From the NCBI RefSeq assembly GCF_900112225.1, contig NZ_FOLD01000038.1, positions 1 to 48,753 on the forward strand: a stretch of 48,753 nt of DNA, read 5' to 3'. The DNA is from Massilia yuzhufengensis (GTDB lineage Bacteria > Pseudomonadota > Gammaproteobacteria > Burkholderiales > Burkholderiaceae_D). The notes under the pieces were generated by a model, which made no database searches, was not told where the DNA came from, and worked only from the letters and a program-made list of their open reading frames with translations. Positions 7,938 to 15,729 of this stretch are shown here, piece by piece; positions within the stretch are counted from its first letter, which is position 1, and the number at the start of each line of letters is the position of its first letter. The position numbers were made by a program, and so were the translations under genes.

Positions 7938-8819
7938 TCAGGACTGGAGAAGGCCGGCCTGGGCCAGTGCGGAACGTACGGTGTCGTGATACGGCGCCGA
8001 CAGCGGCGCCAGTGGCAGGCGCAGGCCATGCGGGATCCTGCCCATTTCGGCCAGGGCCCATTTCACCGGGACCGGGTTCGGTTCGACGAACAGCCTGGCG
8101 TGCAGGTCGAGCAAGCCGTTGTTGATCTCGACGGCGCGGGCGACGTCGCGCGCCATGGCGGCGGCGCACAGTTCGTGCATCGCGCGCGGGGCCACGTTGG
8201 CGGTCACCGAGATATTGCCGGCGGCGCCGCAGAACATCAGGGCCATCGCGGTCGGGTCGTCGCCCGAATACACGGCGAAGGATGGGTCGACCATGCGCAG
8301 CAGCTCGATGCCGCGGCCGATGTTGCCGGTCGCGTCCTTGATGCCGACGATGTTCTCGATCGGCGCCAGGCGCGCGACGGTGTCATTGGCCATGTCGGCC
8401 ACGGTACGGCCCGGCACGTTGTACAGGATCACCGGCAGCTCGACCGCTTCGGCGATGGCGCGGAAGTGGCGGTACATGCCTTCCTGGGTCGGGCGGTTGT
8501 AGTACGGGACCACCTGCAGCGTGGCGTCGGCGCCGACGTCCTTCGCATGGCGGGTCAGTGCGATGGCCTCGACCGTGGAATTGCCGCCCGCACCGGCGAT
8601 GACGGGGATGCGGCCTGCGGCGTGGTCCACCGCGATCTTGATCAGTTCGGCATGTTCGTCGGGCGAGACGGTGGCGGATTCGCCCGTGGTGCCGACGATG
8701 ACGATGCCATCGGTGCCTTCCGCGACGTGCCAGTCGATCAGCTTGCGCAGGGAATCGCGGTCAAGGCTGCCGTCCTCGAACATCGGGGTGACGATTGCTA
8801 CGATGCTGCCCTTAATCAT
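7938..8819 (-). CDS. dapA: 4-hydroxy-tetrahydrodipicolinate synthase
   Basis: DapA condenses pyruvate with aspartate semialdehyde, the first committed step toward diaminopimelate and lysine. Starting at ATG 8819 (MIKGSIVAIVTPM) gives 293 residues and puts the Schiff-base lysine exactly at Lys161 (GIKDATGN), Tyr133 in LYNVPGR and Thr44-Thr45 in VGTTGES, the same numbers as in E. coli. An in-frame ATG at 8837 would add six residues; neither start has a good SD. A TACAAT -10 candidate lies at 8856-8861 on this strand. It heads the dapA-bamC operon. Confidence 0.96.
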   Translation of the reverse strand: MIKGSIVAIVTPMFEDGSLDRDSLRKLIDWHVAEGTDGIVIVGTTGESATVSPDEHAELIKIAVDHAAGRIPVIAGAGGNSTVEAIALTRHAKDVGADATLQVVPYYNRPTQEGMYRHFRAIAEAVELPVILYNVPGRTVADMANDTVARLAPIENIVGIKDATGNIGRGIELLRMVDPSFAVYSGDDPTAMALMFCGAAGNISVTANVAPRAMHELCAAAMARDVARAVEINNGLLDLHARLFVEPNPVPVKWALAEMGRIPHGLRLPLAPLSAPYHDTVRSALAQAGLLQS

Positions 8820-8876
8820 ATGCGTTGGCCATGCCATGGAGTAAATAAAAGCTTGATTGTAGCGGATCGCCCGCCA

Positions 8877-9455
8877 CTATGGTTCATTCGCTGCCACATT
8901 ATGGTCGAGCTTGGCCTCGGTTTTGGCGAAGGCCGGCCCGGCCGCGCACAGGCGCTGCACCTGCGCCGGGTGCGGATGGTCGACGTGGCCGTCTTCATAG
9001 GCCAGCACCTGCAGCCCGCCTGCGCGCGCCAGCGCCAGCAGTTCGCCCGGCGCCAGCAGGAAGTCCGGGTTGGACGGTTTGCCGTACACGGCGTTCCCCT
9101 GGGCGAAGGTTTCATACACCAGGATGCCGTCCGGCCGCAGGCTGGCGGCCAGCTGCGCGAACAACGGGCGGTGCAGGTAATTGGTGACCACGATGGCGGC
9201 GAAGCGGCCGGGTGCGAACGGCCACGCGGCGCCCTCCTGCTCGAGGTCGTGCTCCATGGTCGTGACCGTCGGCCCGGCCAGCGCGGCCAGCAGTTCGGGA
9301 TTGCGGTCCAGCGCCAGCACCTGCATGCCGCGCGCCGCGAACAGGCGCGTGTGGCGCCCGCCGCCGCAGGCCAGGTCGAGCACCTCGCCCGGTGGCGCCA
9401 GCGGCGCGAAGCGCGCCACCCAGGACGACGCGGGCAGGTTCGGCATCGGCGTCAC
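8877..9455 (-). CDS. Class I SAM-dependent methyltransferase
   Basis: A 192-residue Rossmann-fold methyltransferase. Motif I is LDLACGGGRHTRLFA (about residues 27-41), the acidic end of strand 2 is LALDRN, and the post-motif FAAIVVTNYLHRPLF resembles TehB/UbiE-like small-molecule methyltransferases. The substrate cannot be named. Translation starts at GTG 9455, four bases inside the upstream M50 gene (GTGA overlap), so the two are coupled. Confidence 0.88.
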   Translation of the reverse strand: MTPMPNLPASSWVARFAPLAPPGEVLDLACGGGRHTRLFAARGMQVLALDRNPELLAALAGPTVTTMEHDLEQEGAAWPFAPGRFAAIVVTNYLHRPLFAQLAASLRPDGILVYETFAQGNAVYGKPSNPDFLLAPGELLALARAGGLQVLAYEDGHVDHPHPAQVQRLCAAGPAFAKTEAKLDHNVAANEP

Positions 9456-10105
9456 GTCAGCAGCAGGGTCAGGGGCGAGGCGATCAGCTGCAGCAGCATG
9501 CGGCCGAGCATCATCACCGGCGTCACCCAGAAGGTGAGCAGGTTCATGAAGATCAGCCCCAGCACGATGAAGAAGCCGTAGGGCTCGATGCGCGCGAATT
9601 TATAGGCGAGGCGGTTGGGCAGCATGCTGGTCAGCACGCGGCCTCCGTCGAGCGGCGGGATCGGCAGCAGGTTGAACGCGAACATCAGCAAGTTGGTAAA
9701 CAGGCCGGCCTGCGCCACCTTGTGCGGAAATTCCTCGCCCACGCCGAAGGCCACCAGCAGCACCGCGAACACCAGCCACATCAGCGCCATGATGAAGTTC
9801 GCGCCGGGACCGGCCAGCGCCACCCAGGCCATGTCGCGCTTGGGGTTGCGCAGGTTGCCGAAGTCGATCGGCACCGGCTTGGCATAGCCGAACACGAAGC
9901 CGGTGGTCAGGTAGAGCGCGATGGGAATGACGATGGTGCCAAAGAGATCGATGTGCACCAGCGGGTTGAGTGTCATGCGCCCCGCGGCATAGGCGGTGTT
10001 GTCGCCGAAGTAGCGGGCGACGTAGGCGTGGGCAGCTTCATGCAGGGTAATCGCAAAAAGAACGGGTAGCGCATAGACAGCGATGTTACGAATCAGGTCA
10101 TCCAT
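9452..10105 (-). CDS. Site-2-type (M50) membrane metalloprotease
   Basis: A 217-residue polytopic membrane protein with the zinc motif HEAAH (His22, Glu23, His26) in the first helix and PPLDGGR in the later conserved helix, as in the small, PDZ-free M50 proteases (FtsH-independent, YdiL/YwhC group). About five to six hydrophobic segments are visible. The open frame continues upstream for hundreds of bases, but this is read-through of yciO in another frame; ATG 10105 begins MDDLIRN, the family's usual start. No clear SD. Substrate unknown. Confidence 0.92.
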   Translation of the reverse strand: MDDLIRNIAVYALPVLFAITLHEAAHAYVARYFGDNTAYAAGRMTLNPLVHIDLFGTIVIPIALYLTTGFVFGYAKPVPIDFGNLRNPKRDMAWVALAGPGANFIMALMWLVFAVLLVAFGVGEEFPHKVAQAGLFTNLLMFAFNLLPIPPLDGGRVLTSMLPNRLAYKFARIEPYGFFIVLGLIFMNLLTFWVTPVMMLGRMLLQLIASPLTLLLT

Positions 10106-10158
10106 GGGGGGAATTCTAACAGAGGCAGGATGACCGCCAGTTAAAGGAAACTGAAGGC

Positions 10159-10782
10159 CTACAATCCAAACGCCGCCGGGTCGCCCCTGCCCTCGCGCAC
10201 CAGTTCCGGCGCCGGGCCGGTCAGGTCGACCACCGTGGTCGCTTCCAGCGTGCCGGCGCCGCCGTCGATCACCAGTTCGATCTGCTTGCCCAGGCGCTCC
10301 AGCACTTCGTCCGGGTCGGACAGCATGTGGTCGTCGCCGGGCAACTGCAAGGTGGTGCCGATGAGCGGCTCGCCCAGTTCTTCGAGCAGGGCCAGCAGGA
10401 TGTGGTTCTCGGGCACGCGCACGCCGATGGTCTTGCGCGACGGGTGCGACAGGCGGCGCGGCACTTCGCGCGTCGCTTCGAGGATCACGGTGTAGGGCCC
10501 CGGCATGGTGGCCTTGAGCAGGCGGTACTGGGTATTGTCGACGCGCGCGAAGTGGGCGATCGCCGACAGGTCGCGCACCAGCAAGGTCAGGTGGTGCTTG
10601 TCGTCGACCCCCCGGATGCGGCGCAGCTTCTCGACCGCGGTCTTGTCGTCCAGGCGGCACACCAGTGCATACGCCGAATCGGTGGGCGCGGCAACGATCC
10701 CGCCGGCGGTGATGATCTGGGCGGCCTGCTTGATCAGGCGCGCCTGCGGGTTCTCGGGGTGGATCTGGAAGTGTTGGGCCAT
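10159..10782 (-). CDS. yciO: YciO family protein (Sua5/YrdC domain)
   Basis: A 207-residue YrdC-fold protein. The motif AAPTDSAYALVCRL and the stretch KHHLTLLVRDL form the ATP/bicarbonate/threonine site of the Sua5/TsaC family, but the sequence is of the YciO branch, which in E. coli makes threonylcarbamoyl-AMP only weakly and does not replace TsaC. It is 20 bp downstream of htpX. In E. coli yciO sits beside trpH (yciV); here the TrpH-like gene is two genes upstream with htpX between, so the pairing is partly kept. Confidence 0.9.
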   Translation of the reverse strand: MAQHFQIHPENPQARLIKQAAQIITAGGIVAAPTDSAYALVCRLDDKTAVEKLRRIRGVDDKHHLTLLVRDLSAIAHFARVDNTQYRLLKATMPGPYTVILEATREVPRRLSHPSRKTIGVRVPENHILLALLEELGEPLIGTTLQLPGDDHMLSDPDEVLERLGKQIELVIDGGAGTLEATTVVDLTGPAPELVREGRGDPAAFGL

Positions 10783-10802
10783 GGGCGGCAGCTTTCTTGT
10801 TG

Positions 10803-11681
10803 TTAGCGCAGCGACTGCAGCGCGGCGATGCGCTGCTCCATCGGCGGGTGGGTCGAGAACAGCGCGCCCCAGCCGCCGCCGCCACTGCCGGAAATGCCGG
10901 AAGCGGCCATCGACGAGGGCAAGGCGCCCGGCGCCAGGCCGCCGAGGCGGGCCAGTGCATGCTGCATCGGCACCGGGGTGCCCATCAGTTTGGCGGCGCC
11001 CGCGTCGGCGCGGAATTCGCGCTTGCGCGAGAACCAGGCCACGATGATCGAGGCGACGATGCCAAACAGGATCTCGCAGATGAAGACGGTGATCATGTAG
11101 CCGATGCCGGGGCCGCGGCCTTCATTGCGCAGCAATACCTTGTCGACGAAAAAGCCGACCACGCGCGCCAGGAACACGACGAAGGTATTGACCACGCCCT
11201 GGATCAGGGTGAGCGTGATCATGTCGCCATTGGCGATGTGCGCCACTTCGTGGCCGAGCACGGCCTCGACTTCGTCCTGGTTCATATTGGCGAGCAAGCC
11301 GGTGGACACGGCCACCAGGGCGGAATTCTTGAAGGCGCCGGTGGCGAAGGCGTTCGGCTCGCCGTCGTAGACCGCCACTTCCGGCATGCCGATGCCGGCG
11401 CGCTCGGAGAGCTTGCGCACCGTGCTCACCAGCCACTGCTCGGTGCTGTTGGCCGGCTGCTCGATGACGCGCGCACCGGTGGACCACTTGGCCATCGGCT
11501 TGCTCAGCAGGAGCGAGATGAAGGAGCCGGTGAAGCCGACCACCAGCGAAAACACCGCCAGCGCGCCGACGTCGATGCCCTGACCCGTGACGGCGCGCCC
11601 GACCCCCAGCAGGTTCAGGACGAGCGTCACCACCAGCACGACGGCCAGGTTGGTGGCGAGGAACAGGACGATGCGCTTCAT
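10803..11681 (-). CDS. htpX: Heat-shock membrane protease HtpX
   Basis: An M48 inner-membrane zinc protease that degrades misfolded membrane proteins. The 292-residue product has N-terminal TM helices, the zinc motif His144-Glu145-x-x-His148 (LGHEVAHIANGD), two more TM helices, and the third ligand region REFRADAGAAKLMG. Length matches E. coli HtpX (293). SD GGAGG (complement of 11690-11694) supports ATG 11681. A sigma-32-like promoter lies directly upstream (11722-11751). Confidence 0.96.
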   Translation of the reverse strand: MKRIVLFLATNLAVVLVVTLVLNLLGVGRAVTGQGIDVGALAVFSLVVGFTGSFISLLLSKPMAKWSTGARVIEQPANSTEQWLVSTVRKLSERAGIGMPEVAVYDGEPNAFATGAFKNSALVAVSTGLLANMNQDEVEAVLGHEVAHIANGDMITLTLIQGVVNTFVVFLARVVGFFVDKVLLRNEGRGPGIGYMITVFICEILFGIVASIIVAWFSRKREFRADAGAAKLMGTPVPMQHALARLGGLAPGALPSSMAASGISGSGGGGWGALFSTHPPMEQRIAALQSLR

Positions 11682-11721
11682 GGAACAGGCCTCCGGGCAG
11701 CTTGATGGTGTCAGGCTGACA

Positions 11722-11751
11722 AGATAGGGCTGAGATGGGAAAATTCAAGGG
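11722..11751 (-). promoter_or_regulatory. Sigma-32-like heat-shock promoter of htpX
   Basis: On the minus strand, CCCTTGAA (complement of 11744-11751), a 14-bp spacer, then CCCTATCT (complement of 11722-11729). This compares with the E. coli sigma-32 consensus CTTGAAA - 11 to 16 - CCCCATnT. The predicted start near 11715 leaves a leader of about 35 nt before the htpX SD. htpX is a sigma-32 gene in E. coli. Confidence 0.75.
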
Positions 11752-11791
11752 CTCGGCCGTCACAAGGGCCGATTCAAACCTCTCGGCGCGT

Positions 11792-12622
11792 TCAGAACCA
11801 GTCGTGCCAGACCGGCGTCAAGCCTGCGGGAAGCGCGGGCAGCTCGGCAAATTCCACGCGCGCTTCGCCCGGCGCATGGAAATCGGTCCCGCGCGAGGCC
11901 AGGAAGCCGTAGCGCCGCGCCTGCTCGGCATAGATGGCGTACTGGTCCGGCGTATGGCTGCCAGTCACCACCTCGATCGCCGTGCCGCCGAGCTGGCGGA
12001 ATTCGTCGAACAGCGCGCCCTCGGCGGTGACGCTGAACGGATAGCGCCCCGGGTGGGCGATCACGGCAATCCCGCCCGCCCCACGGATCCAGCCGACCGC
12101 CTGGGCCAGCGTGGCCCAGCGGTGCGGCACGTAACCCGGCTTGCCTTCGGTCAGGTATTTGCGGAAGACTTCGGATGGCGAGCCACACACGCCGCGTTCG
12201 ACCAGGTAGCGCGCGAAGTGGGTGCGCGACATCAGGTCCGGGTTGCCGACGAAGCGCAGCGCGCCTTCGTAGGCGCCCGGAATGCCGGCCTGGTCGAGCT
12301 GCGCCGCGATCTCGCGGGCCCGGTCCTGGCGGCCGTTGCGGGTCGCGGCCAGGCCGTCGGTCAGCGCCCGGTTGTCTTCGTCCACCTGCAGGCCGACGAT
12401 GTGCACCGTCTCGTTGGCCCAGGTGACCGAAATCTCGACGCCGGCGACGAAGCGCATCCCGAGCCGGCCGGCGGCTGCGCGGGCGGCCTTGATGCCGCCG
12501 ATTTCGTCATGGTCGGTCAGCGCCCACACGTCGACGCCGCCCTTGCGGGCGTAGGCGGCAACGGCCGCCGGGGCGAGCACCCCGTCGGAGACGCTGGAAT
12601 GGCAGTGGAGATCGACTTTCAT
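11792..12622 (-). CDS. PHP-domain phosphatase, TrpH/YciV-like
   Basis: A 276-residue PHP-family phosphoesterase. The start is set at MKVDLHCHSSVSDG, giving the metal motif HCH near the N-terminus, followed by LTDHDEIGG, HPGRYPF and GTDFHAPG near the C-terminus, all canonical PHP ligands. The closest known function is E. coli TrpH (RNase AM), a 3',5'-nucleotide phosphatase and 5'-to-3' exonuclease that matures rRNA 5' ends. The open frame extends 13 codons upstream, but those residues lie outside the domain. Confidence 0.88.
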   Translation of the reverse strand: MKVDLHCHSSVSDGVLAPAAVAAYARKGGVDVWALTDHDEIGGIKAARAAAGRLGMRFVAGVEISVTWANETVHIVGLQVDEDNRALTDGLAATRNGRQDRAREIAAQLDQAGIPGAYEGALRFVGNPDLMSRTHFARYLVERGVCGSPSEVFRKYLTEGKPGYVPHRWATLAQAVGWIRGAGGIAVIAHPGRYPFSVTAEGALFDEFRQLGGTAIEVVTGSHTPDQYAIYAEQARRYGFLASRGTDFHAPGEARVEFAELPALPAGLTPVWHDWF

Positions 12623-12709
12623 GGCGCGGCGGCGGTAACATGGTATGGGCTTTGGAGCCAAGCATTGTACGCGTCAAACGCCCGCCGTGCTGCGGCGCCG
12701 GGGAGCGCC

Positions 12710-13258
12710 TCAGTAGGACTGCAGCATCGACCTGACCGTACCCTCTTTCGCCAGCACGTAGTCATGGCCGGCCAGCACCAGGTTGGTGGCCGGCTGGATC
12801 ACCTTGATGTTGATGAAGACGGCGTCGCGGGTCTCGGCGTACGAGCCGACCACGACCGCCTGCGCATTGTGGGCATGCGCGACGTCGCCGATTTCGCGCG
12901 TAAGCATGAGCTCACCCTGGTTGCGCTTGAGGTAAACGCTGTTGCGCAGCTTCATTTCCAGCATCTTCATGCCGCCCTGCGCCAGGCGGGTCGAGAGCTG
13001 TTCCGACACCAGGCGGCCGAGCATCGAGGTCTGTTCGAGCGCGTCGATGTTGACCACGGTGGCCATGATCAACGGCTTGTCGTCGGCCAGCTTGCCGCGC
13101 AACTGGGCCGCCAGCACATCGGCCGCGCGGTAGTTGGCGGCGACAAAGGCGTTCGCCGAGACCGAGGTGTAATTGGTGTCTTCCTGCGGCTGCAGGGCGC
13201 AGCCGCCCAGCAGCAGCATGGTGGCCAGCGCGGCGGCGCGCAGCATCGTGGTTCGCAT
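12710..13258 (-). CDS. FlgO-like outer membrane lipoprotein
   Basis: A 182-residue protein with lipobox LLLGGC (Cys20) after a short signal sequence, then a FlgO-type domain: YRAADVLAAQL, IMATVVNIDAL, SMLGRLVSEQLSTRLAQGG, and AVVVGSYAETRDAVFINIKVI. FlgO in Vibrio is an outer-membrane lipoprotein needed for flagellar stability. No flagellar genes are nearby. ATG 13258 is chosen, with ATG four codons later as an alternative. It follows the other lipoprotein gene by 8 bp and is surely co-transcribed. Confidence 0.8.
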   Translation of the reverse strand: MRTTMLRAAALATMLLLGGCALQPQEDTNYTSVSANAFVAANYRAADVLAAQLRGKLADDKPLIMATVVNIDALEQTSMLGRLVSEQLSTRLAQGGMKMLEMKLRNSVYLKRNQGELMLTREIGDVAHAHNAQAVVVGSYAETRDAVFINIKVIQPATNLVLAGHDYVLAKEGTVRSMLQSY

Positions 13259-13266
13259 GGCGGGCC

Positions 13267-13938
13267 TTAGTGGTTGCGGACCGCGAAGGTCTTGGTCGGT
13301 TGGGAAGCGGCGTCGTACAGCGCGCGGTCGGTGTCCACGGTGTAGTAGACACTGGTCGTGCGCGCATAGTAGCGGCTGTCGTCGGCCAGCGACAGGTTGA
13401 CGATGATCTCGGTCCTGGGCGTGGCGCCGTTCGCGAACTGCGAGCGGAACCAGGCGTACGCGTCCTGGCCGGCGATCGCGGCGCTGGCCAGCCACAGGGT
13501 CGAGTGGTCGATCCCGGTCAGCACCCAGGCGCCGGCCACCAGCGCGGAGCGCTCGCCGGCAAACTTGTACTGGGGGCGATTCGGGGCGAAGCCGACGACC
13601 TGGGTGTCGAGTTCGATCCGCAGCGCGTTCGCATCCGGTACCTTGACCAGCACGTAGCCGTCATTGACCAGGGCCGTGACCAGGTGGGCGCTCACGCCCT
13701 GGGCGAAGGCGGTCGACTGCTGCGACGTCACATACAGCGGGCGGCGCGCGTTGGCCTTGAGCGACGGCGCCAGCTGGCCGGCCATGTGGCGCGCAATGGC
13801 GCCCCAGTGCGCGGCCGCCTGCAGCTTGGCCTGCTGGGTGCTGGGGAAATTCGTGGCTACCGGGGCGGGCGTGTAAGGAACGGCGCAGCCGCTCATCGCT
13901 AGGGCGCCGGTGAGCGCGAGGCCGGCTCGAAATCGCAT
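13267..13938 (-). CDS. Putative lipoprotein, partner of the FlgO-like protein
   Basis: A 223-residue predicted lipoprotein: MRFRAGLALTGALAMSGC gives a lipobox at Cys18. The open frame begins 26 codons earlier, but this ATG is the one with a signal sequence. The body includes QGVSAHLVTALVNDGYVLV and a beta-rich C-terminus (YYARTTSVYYTVD). I recognise no named family. Its position just before the FlgO-like gene, with 8 bp between them, suggests the two work together at the outer membrane. Confidence 0.78.
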   Translation of the reverse strand: MRFRAGLALTGALAMSGCAVPYTPAPVATNFPSTQQAKLQAAAHWGAIARHMAGQLAPSLKANARRPLYVTSQQSTAFAQGVSAHLVTALVNDGYVLVKVPDANALRIELDTQVVGFAPNRPQYKFAGERSALVAGAWVLTGIDHSTLWLASAAIAGQDAYAWFRSQFANGATPRTEIIVNLSLADDSRYYARTTSVYYTVDTDRALYDAASQPTKTFAVRNH

Positions 13939-14073
13939 GGGGGTCCTGTGGGGGTGTGTCGTCGGCCGGGGTGGCCGTTCGGCAGGGACTGTAGCACAGG
14001 CGTTTCTTTGGAGCAATTCTGATGATCGGGCGTGAGGGGTGCTTACAACGTTGGGTGGGCGCGGCGAACTTGG

Positions 14074-14093
14074 ATTCCCGCCTGCGCGGGAAT
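14074..14093. repeat. REP-like palindrome, copy 3
   Basis: ATTCCCGC / GCGGGAAT, 8-bp arms with a CTGC loop, preceded by CGAACTTGG as in copy 2. It is paired with copy 4 in opposite orientation 36 bp away, a BIME-like arrangement. Confidence 0.8.
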
Positions 14094-14129
14094 GACGGCG
14101 CTACCGTTGGCCACTAGCTCCAGCACGTC

Positions 14130-14149
14130 GTTCCCGCGCAGGCGGGAAC
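14130..14149. repeat. REP-like palindrome, copy 4 (inverted)
   Basis: GTTCCCGC / GCGGGAAC with loop GCAG, the reverse complement of the CTGC loop, so it is inverted relative to copy 3. It is followed by CCCAATTT, the conserved flank of copies 1, 2 and 5. It ends 13 bp before the hydrolase stop. Confidence 0.8.
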
Positions 14150-14162
14150 CCAATTTACGTGA

Positions 14163-15056
14163 TCAGCCCGGAACGTCCGAACCCATCAAAAACCCCTCGA
14201 TCATCCCCGCCAGCACCTCCGGCTGGTCATGATGCAGCATATGCCCCGCCCCCGGCATCATGCGCGCCGTTACCTGCGCCAGGTGGCTGCGGCGGCGGTC
14301 GATCTCCGCCCTGGCCTGCTCCTTCGGCCCCATCCAGCGCCACATCTCGGTCTCCTCGGCCTCGACCCACAGCACCGGCGCCGTGATCTGCGACCAGCAC
14401 GCCAGCACCTCGTCCGCGTGATACAGCAGCGGCCCGGTCATCTTGTGCGCCGGGTCGCCCAGGATGCGCCACTGGCCATCGGCATCCTGCGCCGACCAGT
14501 GCCCGGCCAGGAAAGCGGCGCGCTGCGCCGGCAGGCGCGGGTTGGTCTTCTGCAGGCGCGCCGCCACCTCTTCCAGGCTGGCGTAGCCGCGCATCTCGGG
14601 CTTGATGCGCAGTTCGTCGAGCCATTTGGCGAAGCGTCCCGGCGCCTGCGAGGGCCGGCTGGCCGGGAGGCCGAAGCCTTCCAGGTTGATCAGCCTGGCG
14701 ATGCGCTGCGGCCGCACGCCCGCGTACAGGCTGGCGATATTGCCGCCCATGCTGTGGCCCAGCAGGTTGACGGGCGCGCCGGGCGCGTAATGGTCGAGCA
14801 CCGCTTCCAGGTCGGCCAGGTAGTCGGGGAACCAGTAGGTGTCTGAGGGTGAGCGCTCGCTCAGGCCGAAACCGCGCCAGTCGAAGGCGATGACGTGCCA
14901 ATCCTGCTTCAGGCAATCGACCACGAACTGGAACGACGCGGAGACGTCCATCCAGCCGTGCTGCATGAAGATTTTTGGCGCGCCTTCGCGGCCCCAATGG
15001 CGGACATGGGTGCGCAGGCCGCGCACGGTGAAAAATTCGGAACGGGAGGGATGCAT
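14163..15056 (-). CDS. Alpha/beta hydrolase
   Basis: A 297-residue alpha/beta-hydrolase-fold enzyme. The oxyanion region is MQHGWMDVSASF, the nucleophile elbow is GHSMGG with Ser102, and the C-terminal catalytic His lies in GAGHMLHHDQP. It resembles serine hydrolases acting on esters (MhpC/epoxide hydrolase type), but the substrate cannot be inferred. No signal peptide, so cytoplasmic. It is transcribed alone, divergently from the carbonic anhydrase-hslO unit. Confidence 0.9.
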   Translation of the reverse strand: MHPSRSEFFTVRGLRTHVRHWGREGAPKIFMQHGWMDVSASFQFVVDCLKQDWHVIAFDWRGFGLSERSPSDTYWFPDYLADLEAVLDHYAPGAPVNLLGHSMGGNIASLYAGVRPQRIARLINLEGFGLPASRPSQAPGRFAKWLDELRIKPEMRGYASLEEVAARLQKTNPRLPAQRAAFLAGHWSAQDADGQWRILGDPAHKMTGPLLYHADEVLACWSQITAPVLWVEAEETEMWRWMGPKEQARAEIDRRRSHLAQVTARMMPGAGHMLHHDQPEVLAGMIEGFLMGSDVPG

Positions 15057-15104
15057 GCTGTCTCGGCTAGAAAAGAACGACCGTTCGAATTATACCCGGG
15101 GCTT

Positions 15105-15132
15105 CTTGATTTCGCCGGGGGTGGCCCCATTT
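15105..15132 (+). promoter_or_regulatory. Sigma-32-like promoter of the carbonic anhydrase-hslO unit
   Basis: CTTGATT (15105-15111), a 13-bp spacer, and a perfect CCCCATTT (15125-15132) match the sigma-32 consensus well. A second, sigma-70-type box TACAAT (15165-15170) lies downstream. Both lead into the carbonic-anhydrase remnant and hslO, a heat-shock gene in E. coli. Confidence 0.7.
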
Positions 15133-15202
15133 GCCAGCGACCGGACGATGGCGGGCGCAGGGTTTACAATAGCGGCACTTCACAGCTTCTGCGAGCACAT
15201 CC

Positions 15203-15726
15203 ATGGCGATTTACCAGCTGGGCGAGATTGCGCCCGAGATTGACGAATCAAGTTTCGTGGCCGATTCGGCAACCCTGATCGGCAAGGTGACGCTCGAGGC
15301 GAACGCCTCGGTGTGGTACGGCGCCACGCTGCGCGGCGACAACGAACGCATCACCATCGGCGAAAACAGCAACGTGCAGGAAGGAACGGTGATGCACACC
15401 GACATGGCTTCCCCCTCACCCTGGGCAAGAACGTGACGGTCGGCCACCAGGCCATGCTGCACGGCTGCACGGTGGGCGACGGCTCGCTGATCGGCATCCA
15501 GGCCGTGATTCTCAACGGCGCGCGCATCGGCAAGGGCTGCCTGGTGGGCGCCGGGGCCCTGGTCACCGAGGGCAAGGAATTCCCGGACGGTTCGCTGATC
15601 ATCGGTTCGCCCGCCAAGGTAGTGCGCACCCTGACGGAAGAAGACCTGCTGCGCCTGCAGGCCAGCGCCGCGAGCTACGTGGCGCGCGGCCAGCTATTCA
15701 AGGCGCAGCTCAAGAAAATCGGATAA
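15203..15726 (+). pseudogene. Gamma-class carbonic anhydrase family gene with a one-base frameshift
   Basis: The first frame (from ATG 15203) encodes a left-handed beta-helix start ending NVQEGTVMHTDM, then goes wrong and stops at 15436. The next frame continues from about 15404 with GFPLTLGKNVTVGHQAMLHGC through to the stop at 15726. Restoring one G in the ATGG at 15404-15407 gives ATGGGC and a 174-residue protein, the usual size of YrdA-like gamma carbonic anhydrases, with the metal His residues in MHTD and GHQAMLHG. It is either a true loss-of-function mutation or a sequencing error in a G run. hslO follows 3 bp later. Confidence 0.88.
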
Positions 15727-15729
15727 AGA

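Noticed and set aside
10106..10960. Upstream extension of the M50 protease frame
   Set aside because: It reads through yciO in another frame with Arg/Pro/Gly-rich nonsense; the family start is at 10105.
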